Shown here: positions 10,901 through 23,309 of the stretch, one piece after another
Layout: each line of letters starts with the position of its first letter
How positions within the stretch are numbered: the first letter of the stretch is position 1
Assembly: GCA_002751075.1 (NCBI GenBank)
Contig: NAOQ01000381.1
Location: 1 to 62,380, forward strand
Length of the DNA stretch: 62,380 bases
Direction: 5' to 3'
From: Ichthyophonus hoferi
Taxonomy: Eukaryota; Opisthokonta; Ichthyosporea; Ichthyophonida; Ichthyophonidae
Notes under the pieces: model-generated
Database searches by the model: none
Told to the model about the DNA's origin: nothing
Seen by the model: only the letters and a program-made list of their open reading frames with translations
Position numbers and translations under genes: made by a program

Positions 10901-13046
10901 GGGGACCCGGCTGGGACGGGGGGCCTTGCAATTACTGACTGTAGGCACAGTAGGGCCCTACAGGCGTGACAGGGTCAGGGTTAGGACTGACTTAGGGGCT
11001 ATGAGGCTCTAAGCTGCATGTACTCTACAGGTACAGCATGACTGTATGGAACCCTCACCAAAGACCCCATGGAAGGGGTCATATAAACAGGCAGAAAAGA
11101 AAATCTACAAGTTGGCCGACTAGATACTACCAAGACCTACCCAGTTCATAGTGGTTGTATCGGTGGAGCCGAAAGGCATAGACCCTGACCCCGGTCGGCA
11201 ATCTCCTGATTGCCTCTGTTGATTGGGCATTATGGGCGATGGCTGAGGCAAGGTGCCCAGCAACGCAGGGGAGAGAGTAGACAAGTACGGATTGTTTTTA
11301 AAATACACACTGAGGAATACCTGTGGGCCAATCCTATCAGGGGCCTACTAGAAATATAACTATTACCCACCCCCACATCATCCTAGATCTTAGATATAGA
11401 TAGGGAGGCTAAGCCCGCTGTACCCTCGTCTACTATCTATCGGCCTGTTCAGGGTCATACCTTTAACTGGGCATTCTCTGCCTTAACCTGTTGCAGTTCC
11501 TTGGCTAGAAGCTCAGAGCGAGAAGACATGGTGGCTATTTGCTGTCTGTTCTGCAAAATATATGCTGTGCAGCGTTGCAGTACTGTTGCCTAATTGGTGC
11601 ATTGCCAGTTAGACTCACCATGTAGGGAGGGTGTGAGCCAGAACACCAATATACACATTGTGCCTTGGTAGCCCTACTAATATACACAATGCGCTTTAAC
11701 AGTCCTCTCCAACTATCACTACGCCCCTCCCCTGTCCTCCTGGATCCATATATGATCATAGCAAGGGCCCTATCGTCAGGGAAGTACAACACCAACTTAA
11801 ATCTCCTGTACTAAATGCTGGCTAATGGCTAGGGGTAGAGAAGGGGCTAAAGAAACCATCACTAAAGAAGCAAAAGGGGAAGGGGGAAAGACCAAAGAGG
11901 ACCACATAGAAGAGATATTAATAAGACATAAGCAGACAGGGTGGAGTTAAGACCCCATACACATAGAATGATTATCTGTACCATATGAGGTCTTATTAAA
12001 AATTGGCCATGTGAACAGGGCAATATTATGACCCCGCCCTACCTACCGGCATATCCCTTGAACATGCATACACTCATGGGGAGTAAAGGGGAGGGCAGCC
12101 TACCCGTGGGACCTTGTGGTCATCACAGCCAGGTACTAGGTCTCGAAGTGTATCAACCGCTGCACCAATAGTCTGCACACGACACTTCTCCCTCTCAGCA
12201 TGGGTCATCTTGCGAGTGGCACCCACCCCTGCATTATGACAATGGGGCAAGGCAGCCCCTGCATACTCCGAGGTCTTCTTGGCAGGTGAGAGAGTGGGTG
12301 GGACCACAGGAGGGATGGTCCAGGGCTCATAGCCATTGATGGGGCTGCCATCTCCTAAACCCTTTTCACCAGGTAGAGTTCCTGTTGAGCTGGTATCATA
12401 GCTGGGACTGTTAGCCAATAGTATACATTAGCATACCTCAGTGAAGTTATTGTAAAGCAGTGCATATATAAGGTATATAATATATAGATACATAGCAATA
12501 CTTATATCAAATATGCACATAAATACAAGCAATCATAAAACATACGTATACACACCCAGAAACAGATACATATGCAAACACATATAAAAGTATATATATC
12601 TTCCTACATATATAAAAGGCAGGCTGCTCCACACTACTCACCTAAGAGAATCTGAAATTTCAGGATCAAAAAACACTTCATCAGAGGGACTGTAAGACAA
12701 ATTACCACTTAATGACTTGGGGACCTCCCTTTCCCCACCCTATATCTATTTTTCCTCCCAAACCTAACCCAACAGGTTGTGCAGCTCCCTGCACATATAC
12801 TATTTTAAAGCCTACAAGAGCTATGGAGATGGCTATTTTCAGCCTGCAGGCATAACTATTTCCCCAAGACCTACAGACAGAAAAAGATACTTACTAGAAA
12901 GATTCACCTAATAGGTCATTAGTAATATAGGGGGTCTGTGCTTCGAAAGCCTTAAGCGCCTCCTCATAGTCGCCTTGAAGAAGCTCTTCAAAGACATTCC
13001 CATCTACTACGGTCCCAAGGCTTGGGGCACAATTTGACAAGTCCAT
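7911..13046 (-). CDS. SREBF: SREBP-type bHLH-zipper membrane-bound transcription factor (incomplete)
   Basis: Family role: SREBPs sit in the ER membrane and, after two proteolytic cuts, release an N-terminal bHLH-zipper factor that drives sterol and fatty-acid genes. Phase-consistent exons read 13046-12895 (start MDLSNCAPSLG, acidic), 12689-12642, 12407-12104 (basic region and helix 1, ending RDLVPGCDDHKVPR), 11550-11461 (zipper, LLAKELQQVKAENAQLK), 11320-11141, 10938-10850, 10794-10698 (first hydrophobic segment, CTWFLFMAFPSAYLLVTI), 10570-10457, then after the gap 9326-9171 (second hydrophobic segment, MMFMLLARIVLLAAEP), 9063-8937 (TPR-like QGNVGEAEQLALKALKL), 8867-8754 (LRNWKLGMWVDMW), 8193-8132 and 8037-7911. 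The second segment and what follows match human SREBP in order (VLLFVYGEP, RGDFAQAAQQL, LWVGRWL, YHKLHQLH). Helix 2, expected between 12104 and 11550, and the C-terminus were not found. The basic region is unusual (see findings). Confidence 0.78.
10056..10441. other. Assembly gap (386 N) inside the SREBP gene
   Basis: A run of N, preceded by a C-rich CACCCC stretch (10020-10055) that probably stopped the read or the assembly. It falls between the exons for the two hydrophobic segments, so part of the luminal loop may be hidden in it. Confidence 0.95.
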
Positions 13047-16000
13047 GGAATTATGACGTACGTATTTTTTAAAAAATGTGCTGGCTGTACAATCGTATTT
13101 TGTGGTGTGCGGTGGTCATTGCACTACTAACTCAAATCCCTTAGTATTCACTCTTATTCATATTCATACTAAGGTTGGTTGGTTAAATAAGCTGTGATTA
13201 TCGTAACAATAATACCTATTAAATATGTACTGTAAAGTCAATCATAAACTGTATAGTTAATGTAGATATATAATGTGTGAATGTGTGAATGTAAAAGATT
13301 GGTGGCCGTGCTTAACCTCTTCATCCATTGCCCTACAAATATTTTAAGTGCGATTGAACAGAGATAACCCGTTAATGGACCAATAAAATCAATACTATTA
13401 GTGGACCAATAAAATCAATACAGCCAAAATTTATAATTAACCTGTAGTCTAACCTGAGCGGTTAAAATACTCTCCATCAGATGCTAATAGATGGCCTTTA
13501 TTGGTTATCCTTTGTATAACCAAATATTCTAGAGGCTTCCGGGAGATTTGATTAAAGTTCAGCAGATTTTAAAAAAATCCTAAACAGGACGGGTTGCCTT
13601 TCCCTTGTTCCAAAGATGCGCAAGCATACATTAACATATTTGAATGAAAATATAGTTACCTATTAAGCAACTAGGACTGGATTCAAATACATTAACCCAT
13701 AAAAATTTCTATATTATAATAAAAGAAAACAGTCTCTAAATAGATTGGAACTTCTCAACCTTGTATTTTTAGAGTACTGAATTTGGGCAAAAATAAAAAA
13801 TATCAACCCATCGTGTGTTCATTTAGGGTTTCTGTAGAATTTTTATATAGTATATTGTTCTTTGGTAGAAATTATAAGTGGAGGTATGAAGCAATGCACA
13901 GAGGGCGATTTTACCAATAGAATTTTAGTAACATGGTCAAGGGGTATATTTCTTCTCACCAGTTCTGTCTCTTATAGCTTAATCCCACTAGTCTTATTAC
14001 TTTATAACTGACTGCCTATAGACCTATGTTAGTTCCATATTCTTTCTCAACATCATGTGGAAATAAATGTGCTCATCTCATACTACTTCTATTGATGATA
14101 ATCTATGCAGTTTTCATTCGATCAAACATACCTATGAAGTTTTATTGCCGCTTAACAACTTGGTGAATTTACAGGATATGTTGACCAGATATAGTTGAGT
14201 ATCGTAATTATAGGTTAAGTAATGTTTAAATTAAAATATAACCATGCTTATAATAACTGCAACACTGGAGGATAGTATTAATATTCATATTAAAAAATGG
14301 TTTAGTTATTTTTAGTTATGTATATATATATATATATATAATTTAATTTATAATACTGTACTTTATTTCAATATTGTTATTTTTGACTAAATATCTTTTA
14401 CGTTGAAATATATTCAAGTTTATAATAGCTATAACACTGGAAGACATTAATATAAACAAGAACCAAATTTATGGACTATTATATGATAGATCAAAGCTTA
14501 CGAAGTCAAGATCATTTATTTATATTTTTTATATAAAGATAAAATGCAAAACAAATACTGGAGAGGGCTAAAGCTATTTTTGTAATAAGCAGTACTAAGT
14601 GCTGTTGATCTCAACAAATGATAAAGGATTGTCCATTACAGGCTCTTCCACACTCTGCTCCGTGGCCCACATGTTAAACACTTATGAATTTGTTAGGAAC
14701 TGTATCTATTGTAAGTGGGAGTTTTCATTCACTTGTTGCAAATAGATTTGAGGATAGTGTTTCAGTGTGTGAAAGTGATAGTGAGTAGTTTTTTGAAATA
14801 CAGGAGGCACAACTACACATTCGAGCAATGCCTCCAAAATCTTAAATTAAGAGTAGTGTTTGAGGATCAGTAAATTAGCATATAATATACTTTTCAAAAA
14901 AATTATTGTAAATATGCACGATTTTCTGCAAGCAAGATGCAAATATCTCATTGCATGTGATTCAAAGGACTCCCGATTGGTTGATAATAAGTATAGATAA
15001 TCGTTTCGTCAGGTATTGCCAGTGCCATTAGTAGCAGATCTGCAGGGTGTCTTAGGGCTAAGACAGGTTGTTAAAACGATATTACCAAATTAAATAAATA
15101 ATTGCCCTTTTAATATTTAAAGTCAATGTATAGCACGCCCTGAAATAATATGTAAGGAAATGGATTAACCTGACTGACTGAGCTGTCAGAGGCTGTTTAC
15201 TTGTGGCCAACGTAACTATAACTTGTGATTAAGTACCGCTCGTCAAAACCAGTCGGCCAATCATAGCTGATAGAGATTAAGAAGCGGCAATTGGTATAAA
15301 TTAAAAGTTAATGTTACCGCATTCCTAGATAAAGTTGAGTTGGAAACAAACACATGGTTTTTACGAGATACCTACTAAGAGGTAAGAGCTACTACTACTG
15401 TAAACCTACCTCCCCTTAAAGGTCAAGGGGTGATCCCGATTACTATGCGATCGGGTCTTTAAGCCAAGCCTAGCTATTGGTGCATTTTAATTTTATATTT
15501 TATTGATGTATTTAGAATCCTGACAGATCTTATAGATAAATCCTTAGTCCCTCATTGGCCCTCCTATGATTTTAGCCTCCATTTCATGGTCAACTTAAAC
15601 TAGAATACCATTGCAAAACAGAGATAACGCCCAATTATACTACGCTTTGTAATAAATGACGAGCCGTATATGCTATGCTATATTTATTATTTTTAGGACA
15701 AATATATGATACTTTTTCTTTATGCCCGAGTTATATATCTTTTTCTTACAGTCCCTTAACATATACAACATATAAATACTATAAGCACTATATATATATC
15801 CAGTGCTGCACACTAGGAGCTACCATACCAGATGACCTTTATTGACGACAATATGGTAGGTTGACTATAATGGTTTCCCTCTTCGAACCAAGGGTACAGA
15901 GGGTCATATACTGCCTGCGGCCACAGTTTTGGTTCTGTGTAGCAAGGCATAAAAAAGGCTTTTTATAGTTTTTGACGGTTATTTCTGAGCTAGAAAAGTA

Positions 16001-16251
16001 TCTTTAGTGTTATATTTTTATATATATAACTACTGTATCATTATGCACATATTTGTGCTTGGTATGTGTTTGTATACATGCCTTCTTTATAATATCCATA
16101 CTTATAACTAAGATCCTTGATCCTCTTTCCAGCATCTTTGCATTTGACTTGTACAATGTCTTTAGCCTTTCATTTACCGCATATTTATCCCTCTATGATA
16201 GTGATTGGCGCTTTAGTCTAGTAGACGACTTACTAGGCACTGACTTCTCAG
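13047..16251. other. Intergenic region between the SREBP and RasGEF starts
   Basis: About 3.2 kb of AT-rich sequence between divergently transcribed genes, so it should hold both promoters. It contains a (TA)n tract at about 14320-14341. A possible short first exon for the RasGEF gene lies at 15354-15381 (ATGGTTTTTACGAG, followed by GTAAGA), but I could not link it by phase to later exons. No other gene was seen. Confidence 0.5.
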
Positions 16252-19200
16252 GAGTTAATCGAAGACTTGGTGGTTCATGTGCTGGCTGACTTTCATGCCG
16301 AGGCCCAGGGCGGGACGCCTATCAGTCACTATCAGGGCAGGTAGGTAGCTCCTCTATAGACTTATTTCTAGGTGAGGGATGGTGACTGACATCTCCTAGG
16401 CAATGGCAGGGTTCACGAGCTCTTTGCGGTCTACACATGGTTTGCTACCCCCGAGCAGCTTCTAGAGCGCCTGTTGCAGACCCGAAATGATGGCGATGAC
16501 GTGAAAGGTATGCATACCAAAGAGCGTGGATTATACAATATGCTTAGAGACCAAGTGGTTGATAGCAGGTAGGGACAGGGAGGGACAAGGCTGTGAAGGC
16601 CATGGTACGGTATTGGAAGGTTGAACGACCTACCGACTGGTGTGATCCCCAGCTATTGTTTCTGTGGGAGAATTATCTAACGGCCCATTATGACAATCCG
16701 GTGTGTGCTTCAAGTTCCCTCTAGTTCAGGCTTGTACAGCCTCTTACCACTATCCTCAGCATAGCCGCTCCACAATAACTTCTGCCTATCTAGTATCACT
16801 CTCATTCAGACGTATACAACTATAAATGCATGCAAATGTATGATTACATATATGCACACCAAGATCATAATTTTTATGTACGAGATAGATGAAGCAAGGC
16901 CAACAAATACAAGCCTTTATTAGCCCTAAACCCACTTCCCCTAGTTTTATACTATGGTATTTGTAGCAAAGATATGGCCTATAGGCCAGATGATAGCTAG
17001 TGCCCAGATCAGGAGCACAGAAGACTCACATAACATATGTCACAGACCCTAGAGATTAGTATGGGGACGACTAGGCAGACACATTGCGCATCACTAATAA
17101 GCGGTGTAGTGGGTCTGTCTGTCAAGGTAGGTGAGCAGTAGGGACAAGTGAGTAGAAGTATGAATGACACCACTAGGCTCTATTAGGGGTTTCATTGGGG
17201 CAATAATGATGTAGTATAGGCAGGATAAGACAGCACAAATAATTTAAATGTTTTCCACGTTAATGCTCTGCATCTACTGGTGATTATATATCGGTGGGAC
17301 TAGGTTAAAGAGTATTCTCCTAGATATGGTTTGAGAGATCAAAAAATTTGTTTTCTTAGTAAATACTTTTGAGGTTGGAAAGAGTTTTTCATTTTGGCTA
17401 CTATGTTATTTTTCCAGTTTACTGAACGATTGCAAATAGTATACCACCACCAGTATCATTTATTGGCAGGACTTGAATTGGCCTATAGTTCTTGTACAGG
17501 AGAGACTCTTTTAGGGAACCTAACACTAGCCATCTCCCATGACTTATTAATAATAACCGTACCCTATTTCCACCTCCCTATTGAATGGCCTACCCCTGCA
17601 GGAGTTGGCAGAGCAACTGACAGCCATGGTTCATGAGAAACTACGTAGTATTGCCCTGAAAGAGATTCGTGGACAGGTAAGTCCCCACCTAACCCATCTT
17701 ACTAATTTTGAGGCCAAGCAGGCCAGGTTACATAGAGTGGCATGCGTGTTGGAGAGTGGCAGTGACAGGGGTTTATATACAGGGCTGGTTGTACAAGGAG
17801 CAGGCTGCCGAATCGCCTAATGTGCTACACTTTCTGCGTTTCCATAACAACGTCAGTTTATGGGCAGGCGCCACGGTTCTGTCCCGCACCTCTCCGTTGG
17901 AGAGGGCAGCTGTGATCGGCTACCTTTTGTCCCTGGCAGAGGCCCTTAGTTTGGTGGGCAATTATGACACCATGTTTGCTGTGTATGAGGCACTAGCCTC
18001 CAATGCTATCAGACGCCTTCGAAAAACCTGGAACATGGTAGGGCCTGACACCCAGAAGCTTATGCACTACTTGGAGGTTATGTGTGCGCCTATTAATAAC
18101 TATGCCCAGTACCGGCTGACAATCAAACAGGTGTGGTATTACAGCCTAAACAGTCTATTAACGTACAGTAGAGGAAAAGGTATGGAATGGATTTTGACAC
18201 TGGAACGGACTGTAGCTCCCCAAACAGGCCCTGTGCTTGCCTTACATGCTGCTACTTCTCAAGGATGTGGTGCGGTCTGGGATCTGTAGCTCTGATGGTA
18301 TACTTGCTGACCTTGCTTCCTTTTTCATTTACATCTCTTGTTTTACACTTGATGCAATACATTTATTTTCTCATAAGATGTACAAAGACATACACATGAT
18401 TATGCCTACCTTTACACTCATATCTCTATACCCTTAATTGAGTAATTTCACCAATAATGTAAATTAAACGCATATATATATACATATACATAAACAAACG
18501 TGTACTCAACATCTTTTTATATTAACATGTATATATATCCCATAGTATTATGCTCGATTTTATGAGTGGAAAAAAAGAAAACAATAGAAGTTACAGGACT
18601 ATAAGGCAGAAGAGGAGAATAATGACCCATTCAACCTGCAGGTACTGTAAATACCCAAATGCCAAACAAAACCATTTACGAGACCGCAGTATCTCTACTG
18701 CTGAGGTTTTCCGAGCAGCAAGAGCTTCGTCAGCCCTATGAGAGCAAACACCAACTAGTCACTCTCTTACGGGTAGTCCTAGAGACCCCTACCACTTGGG
18801 ACAAACTTTATACACGGTCATTGGGCTGTGAGGGAGCTAGCCTAGACCTCCTACCCACGTCTACCCGCTCCCCAGGTGGGTGTTATTGGGAGAAACATGG
18901 CCATATCTCCGAGGCAATAAAAAAAATATATATGCTACCCTACATGTCCTCCTTACCACAGATGACATCCATGATGATTTCCAGCAACCAACACTGGAGC
19001 GAAGTGGCCATGAGGGCGTGGTAAGTCCCACTGGGGCATAATGATCTACATATATTAACGTCGTACAAGACACTGACCGAATGTGGAGGGGTAGGCCTTA
19101 GCACGAGAGATCGAGCGGTTGGTGGCAAATATCTTTGCCTTGTATGACTCGGACAACGACAATATGCTGGAGGAAGTGGAGTTCCGCCACGTCTTGCACA

Positions 19201-20133
19201 GTTTCCCATTCCTGGTACGTCTTTACCTGTACTCTCTTCTCACCAGCTGTCAGGGAAGCAAGATTAAATGGGAAAGATTGGTTGAATAGGATTAATAACT
19301 AAGGGTGATGGGGCAGGGTGATTTTCTCCAGGTGGATACAGACGGAGATGGCATGATTGATCGCGATGAGTTGAGGCGGGCCCTTCGTAAGATGGCTAAT
19401 GCCCCTGAACTAGCTCTCACAGACCCGGTAAGTTGCTTACCTTTTTATAACACCAGATGGTAGGTTGTGAGGGCTGATCTTTGGGTGTACAGGGAATGCA
19501 AACATACCATCAGCCCATGGAAGTGACAGTGAGTATCACCGGGGACAATTCACGTTACTATAACATCTCCTTCCTGCTACCCAACGGTAACACCCATACT
19601 ATCATCACTCGATATTCTGCCTTGCTCAAGTTCCACCGGGTAAGTCTCTCCGCATATATGAAGATGCGAACCTCTATTGCTCCATCTTCAGCGCTAACAT
19701 GTGGCGGTTGAGGGCTCAGATGGTAGTGGATACTGGGTTAGTGGAAATGGGTTATCCATTCAAGGTAAGTCATTAACCGGCTCTAGCGGTGCAGGGTAGG
19801 CGGGAGAGTGAGAGTAACCTGGAGCTGACCTGCCATTCCTGCAGTTTCCACCCAAACAATTCTTCCCATGGAACTATCCAGAAGTTGCTCGTAAGCGAAG
19901 AGAAATATTTGAAACATACTTCACTGACCTGTGCAGGTGGGCCTTCTTTTTCTACTCCTTCCCCTACTTAATTAATACCACAGTGCCAGTTTTGTCTGAC
20001 AGAATTGGGTGCCCACAGCAATCCTGCCAATTGGCATCAACTGGTTGACTACGGCTTCCTTCCTCAGGCACTAGTAGGGGGCAACAAGCGGTGGGTCAGC
20101 GTCCCCCATATCAATGTCTCCTGTAATAACTAG
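16252..20133 (+). CDS. RasGEF with REM, CDC25, two EF-hands and a PX domain (5' end not resolved)
   Basis: Exons, all phase-consistent: 16252-16340, 16410-16507, 16579-16700, 17602-17676, 17783-18130, 18228-18297, 18642-18875, 18962-19020, 19095-19214, 19332-19427, 19493-19639, 19720-19764, 19845-19936, 20019-20133 (stop TAG). The first three give a REM domain (VYTWFATPEQLLERLL, VKAMVRYWKVERPTDW). The next four give the CDC25 catalytic domain (ELAEQLT; NNVSLWAGATVLSRTSPLER; NAIRRLRKTWNMV; NNYAQYR). Two canonical EF loops follow, DSDNDNMLEEVE and DTDGDGMIDRDE. The end is a PX domain (RYYNISFLLPNGNTHTIITR, then FPPKQFFPWNYPEVARKRRE). Known CDC25 domains load GTP on Ras-family GTPases, EF-hands bind calcium and PX domains bind phosphoinositides, so a calcium-tuned, endomembrane-targeted Ras activator is inferred. 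Upstream exons and a possible extra linker exon between 16700 and 17602 were not settled. Confidence 0.88.
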
Positions 20134-23100
20134 ATGGTGCAGGCTATGTTGATAGAGGACAGCCACAGAGTTAAAGAGGAGGTCTGCCTTGAGGGGTCAT
20201 GCTGGGACCCTACAGGCCTTTCTTAGCTATTGGTGCTCCTTTCCTACCTGTCAGTGGTCCCTTGAATGTTCTGTGGCGAATGCTTGCACTAGAGTTTGCT
20301 TCTACGTAGAGTAAAGAACGTAGGTACAAATATAGGGATACAAATATTTCAAAAAAAAAAAGTTATTCACACTACTATAAGGATTGTAGCCTGAAGCCCT
20401 TTTACCCAAGCGATTCGTCTTGATACCTATATATATATAAATAATATTTTTGTATCTATTTAGCTAGAAGACCTTGTCATTAACTCACCAGGCTCCCAAT
20501 GACTGAGCATGGTTATACCCTACCAGTATACTTTATTAATACATGCCCAATAACACACCACTATAACCTTTATCATATTGTATCATATTGATATCTTTGC
20601 TTACGTACTGGTGCCCTATGGCCATCCAGGCCATCCATTTATAACTGCCCTACCATTCTCTCCTTCTCACTCTCTAATTGGCTGTCCTATGTCTTGCACT
20701 GGTTTAACTTGTGCTTATTCTCTTCTTGAATTGCTTTCCATGTACTCATGCATGCATTGGCATAAGGCATGCTTTCCATTTTCCCAGTTATATGGTATAA
20801 TATGTTGGAGACGTCTCCCCGATAACCTTATGTATGGCAAGGTAAGTGGGAAAGGGAATAGTGTACACTTAAATATTGCCGTTGAAGCACATGCTGTGTG
20901 TGTGAATGGAGGAGCCCTTCACCGCTCTGAGACCAATACCAAGTGAGACCTAAGGTGCTTAAGGAGGGGAAACACAGCCATCCTCTTTGAGCCTATCTAC
21001 ATACATGTCTTTATAAGTGGTTTAAATTGTTATGAGTTATTGCCTATAAGTATGCACACACATGTTACGTTGGCTAACCAACCCAAATAAGAGTTGATCT
21101 ATAAACTATCACTGCTAAATCATATCTGAGACTCGCAATGGGTCTATTGCTTAACCTACTTTATAAGATATCATGTAATACCCCATCCTGGGGCTAACCT
21201 ATTCATTGTGAGGCAGTTTCTTTCTCTATGGCTTTTAATATTCATCTTTCTGAGTGTAGAAGTCATCTGGAGTGTTAGTTATTTATTCAACAAGCATACA
21301 TATACATACATACATGTATATAGGTAAGAGAAAAGAAAACCATTTTGTAGTGAGGTCCAGGATTACCCAGACTGTATAATGACAATATAATATATATAGA
21401 TAGGGCAGGTATGCCAAGCAATGCTTTCTGATATGCACATACACATCACTCTAGGAACTAAATATATGTCTACGAGATAAACAAGAGACAGGGGAGACCA
21501 ACAATGGAAAATAAATTACTGCGGACTATGTGACGTTTCTAAAAACAAGTATGGTTTGGCCATGCTCAATTCCTACGATTTGCAGATTATTATCTAAACT
21601 ATTTAATATATATTTATCATATGCATGTTATTTTTTCTGTTGAATGTACGAAAGAAATAAGGTGTTTGTAAGTAGCACGGACCTTTCCTATTTCAAGTCT
21701 TGAAGTAAAAAAAGGCTGCATAGGTAGACAAAACCAGGTGTTAACAAGAGGTGATTGCATGGTCATAGGGGTGGGTGAGAACTGGGTTGTTCGTATGAAC
21801 AGGTATATTTGGTGTTTATATGCATGCAAATGCATGTGCTGGTGGATAATTCTATATACTGATTATTGCGTATGTTTGATTAAAAATAAGGGTTGCAGTA
21901 ATTGAGACATTAGCGTGAAGCCGGACCAAACATGCGAGACATCCAGTAGGATAGAGAGGTCATAGGAGACATCTACTGTAATCGCAAGCAATCATAACAC
22001 ACCATATCGAGTTTTTCAAGCTAGCCTGATCAGACCACAGCCTATTGTGTACACTTTTCTGGCCGTACACAATAACACAGGCCCCTCCAAAGGCTCAAGG
22101 GTTTATGCCGGCATCATAGCTCTAATAAATAACACGTTGTTAGCCCTGTGGCATTGAGTTCCCCATCCATAATTGCATCATACTACCGTAAATGTACAGT
22201 AACTACATGTCTAAGAAATGAAGGTTCAATCAACTCAATATAAAGACATTATCTGCTCATCTTGTGGTATGTAATGACACTGGTTTCAATCATTATGCCT
22301 TGACCAGTCAATTTGACGTTTGTAGTTCAAAAGATGGAGTTCTCACACAACTCTACGATATGCACATATATATCTATACCTCGCTACCACCAACAGATAT
22401 TAACAGTACCTGATCGATCTTTTCTACCTTCTCTATATTATTTAATTTATTTAAAGGGATCTGGCTCTGTCCCGGGGTAAAGTCATTATCATTTACAGTT
22501 CTACTGCTGTATAACCATTTGGACAATGGCGAACAAACACTGTGCGTTATCGAGAGGTACCTTAGTTAACTGCTTCACACGTTGTTTGAGAAATATCAAT
22601 CACATCTAACTTAGTTAACTGACTTGGTTAAATGAGTAGGAGGTGGCTTCTAACGCATGTATTATGCAGCCTCTAAGAGGATAGTATACATGCCGGTATA
22701 TTCACTAACAATGACACAACCCTAGTCTTACCATAATAATAATAAAGTATCAATTAGCATAAGACTATAAGTATTTTAATTTAAATTGCAGCACAAATGT
22801 CTACACATTCACGTTGTTTTATACCATGCTTGAGGGATTTGGAGTATTTATTATTATTGACAGTTAAAGTACAGTACATAAATTATATAGATATCATTTC
22901 TGGAATTGAATTGTGACGTGAACAAATCTAAACATTCTATTGTTTTATTGGCTATTATTAGATACCAGGGCGAATAAGTTAAAATAATGTATATATCTAT
23001 TGGTGGATCTATGAGCCACAATTTTTTATGTGAATTATGATTAGCTGCAATTAGAGCCCAATATTAAACTAGAACGGCGCTTTATTTCATTAAGTACACC

Positions 23101-23309
23101 AATAATATGTACACTATATAATGTAATACTTATAATGATTGGATAGACCAGAGTTTGAAATTTCCACTCCCAAGAGCTAATTCCAAACACCAAATATAAT
23201 ACATCAGCCGATCGTGAATTTGACACACAAACCAATAAATATATTTATCATGCAGGTCATGCTATGTTATACAGAATCAACTCTCTAACCCAATTGTTAT
23301 TTTTCCACT
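20134..23309. other. Intergenic, no gene seen
   Basis: AT-rich sequence between two plus-strand genes. The longest open frame (20578-20946, plus) has no splice context, no known motif and a composition like its surroundings; I do not call it a gene. The promoter of the gene starting at 23310 should lie at the right end. Confidence 0.5.

Noticed and set aside
11535-11795. 86-codon minus-strand frame in the SREBP gene
   Set aside because: A donor-like end exists (11613), but no start acceptor gives the phase needed by neighbouring exons. Kept only as a possible helix 2 region in the findings.
17047-17135. Possible extra RasGEF exon (phase 0 to 0) between REM and CDC25
   Set aside because: Borders are plausible, but the 16-residue product has no similarity to the linker of known RasGEFs and is not needed for phase.
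20578-20946. 122-codon plus-strand frame
   Set aside because: No motif, no splice context, composition like the surrounding non-coding DNA.
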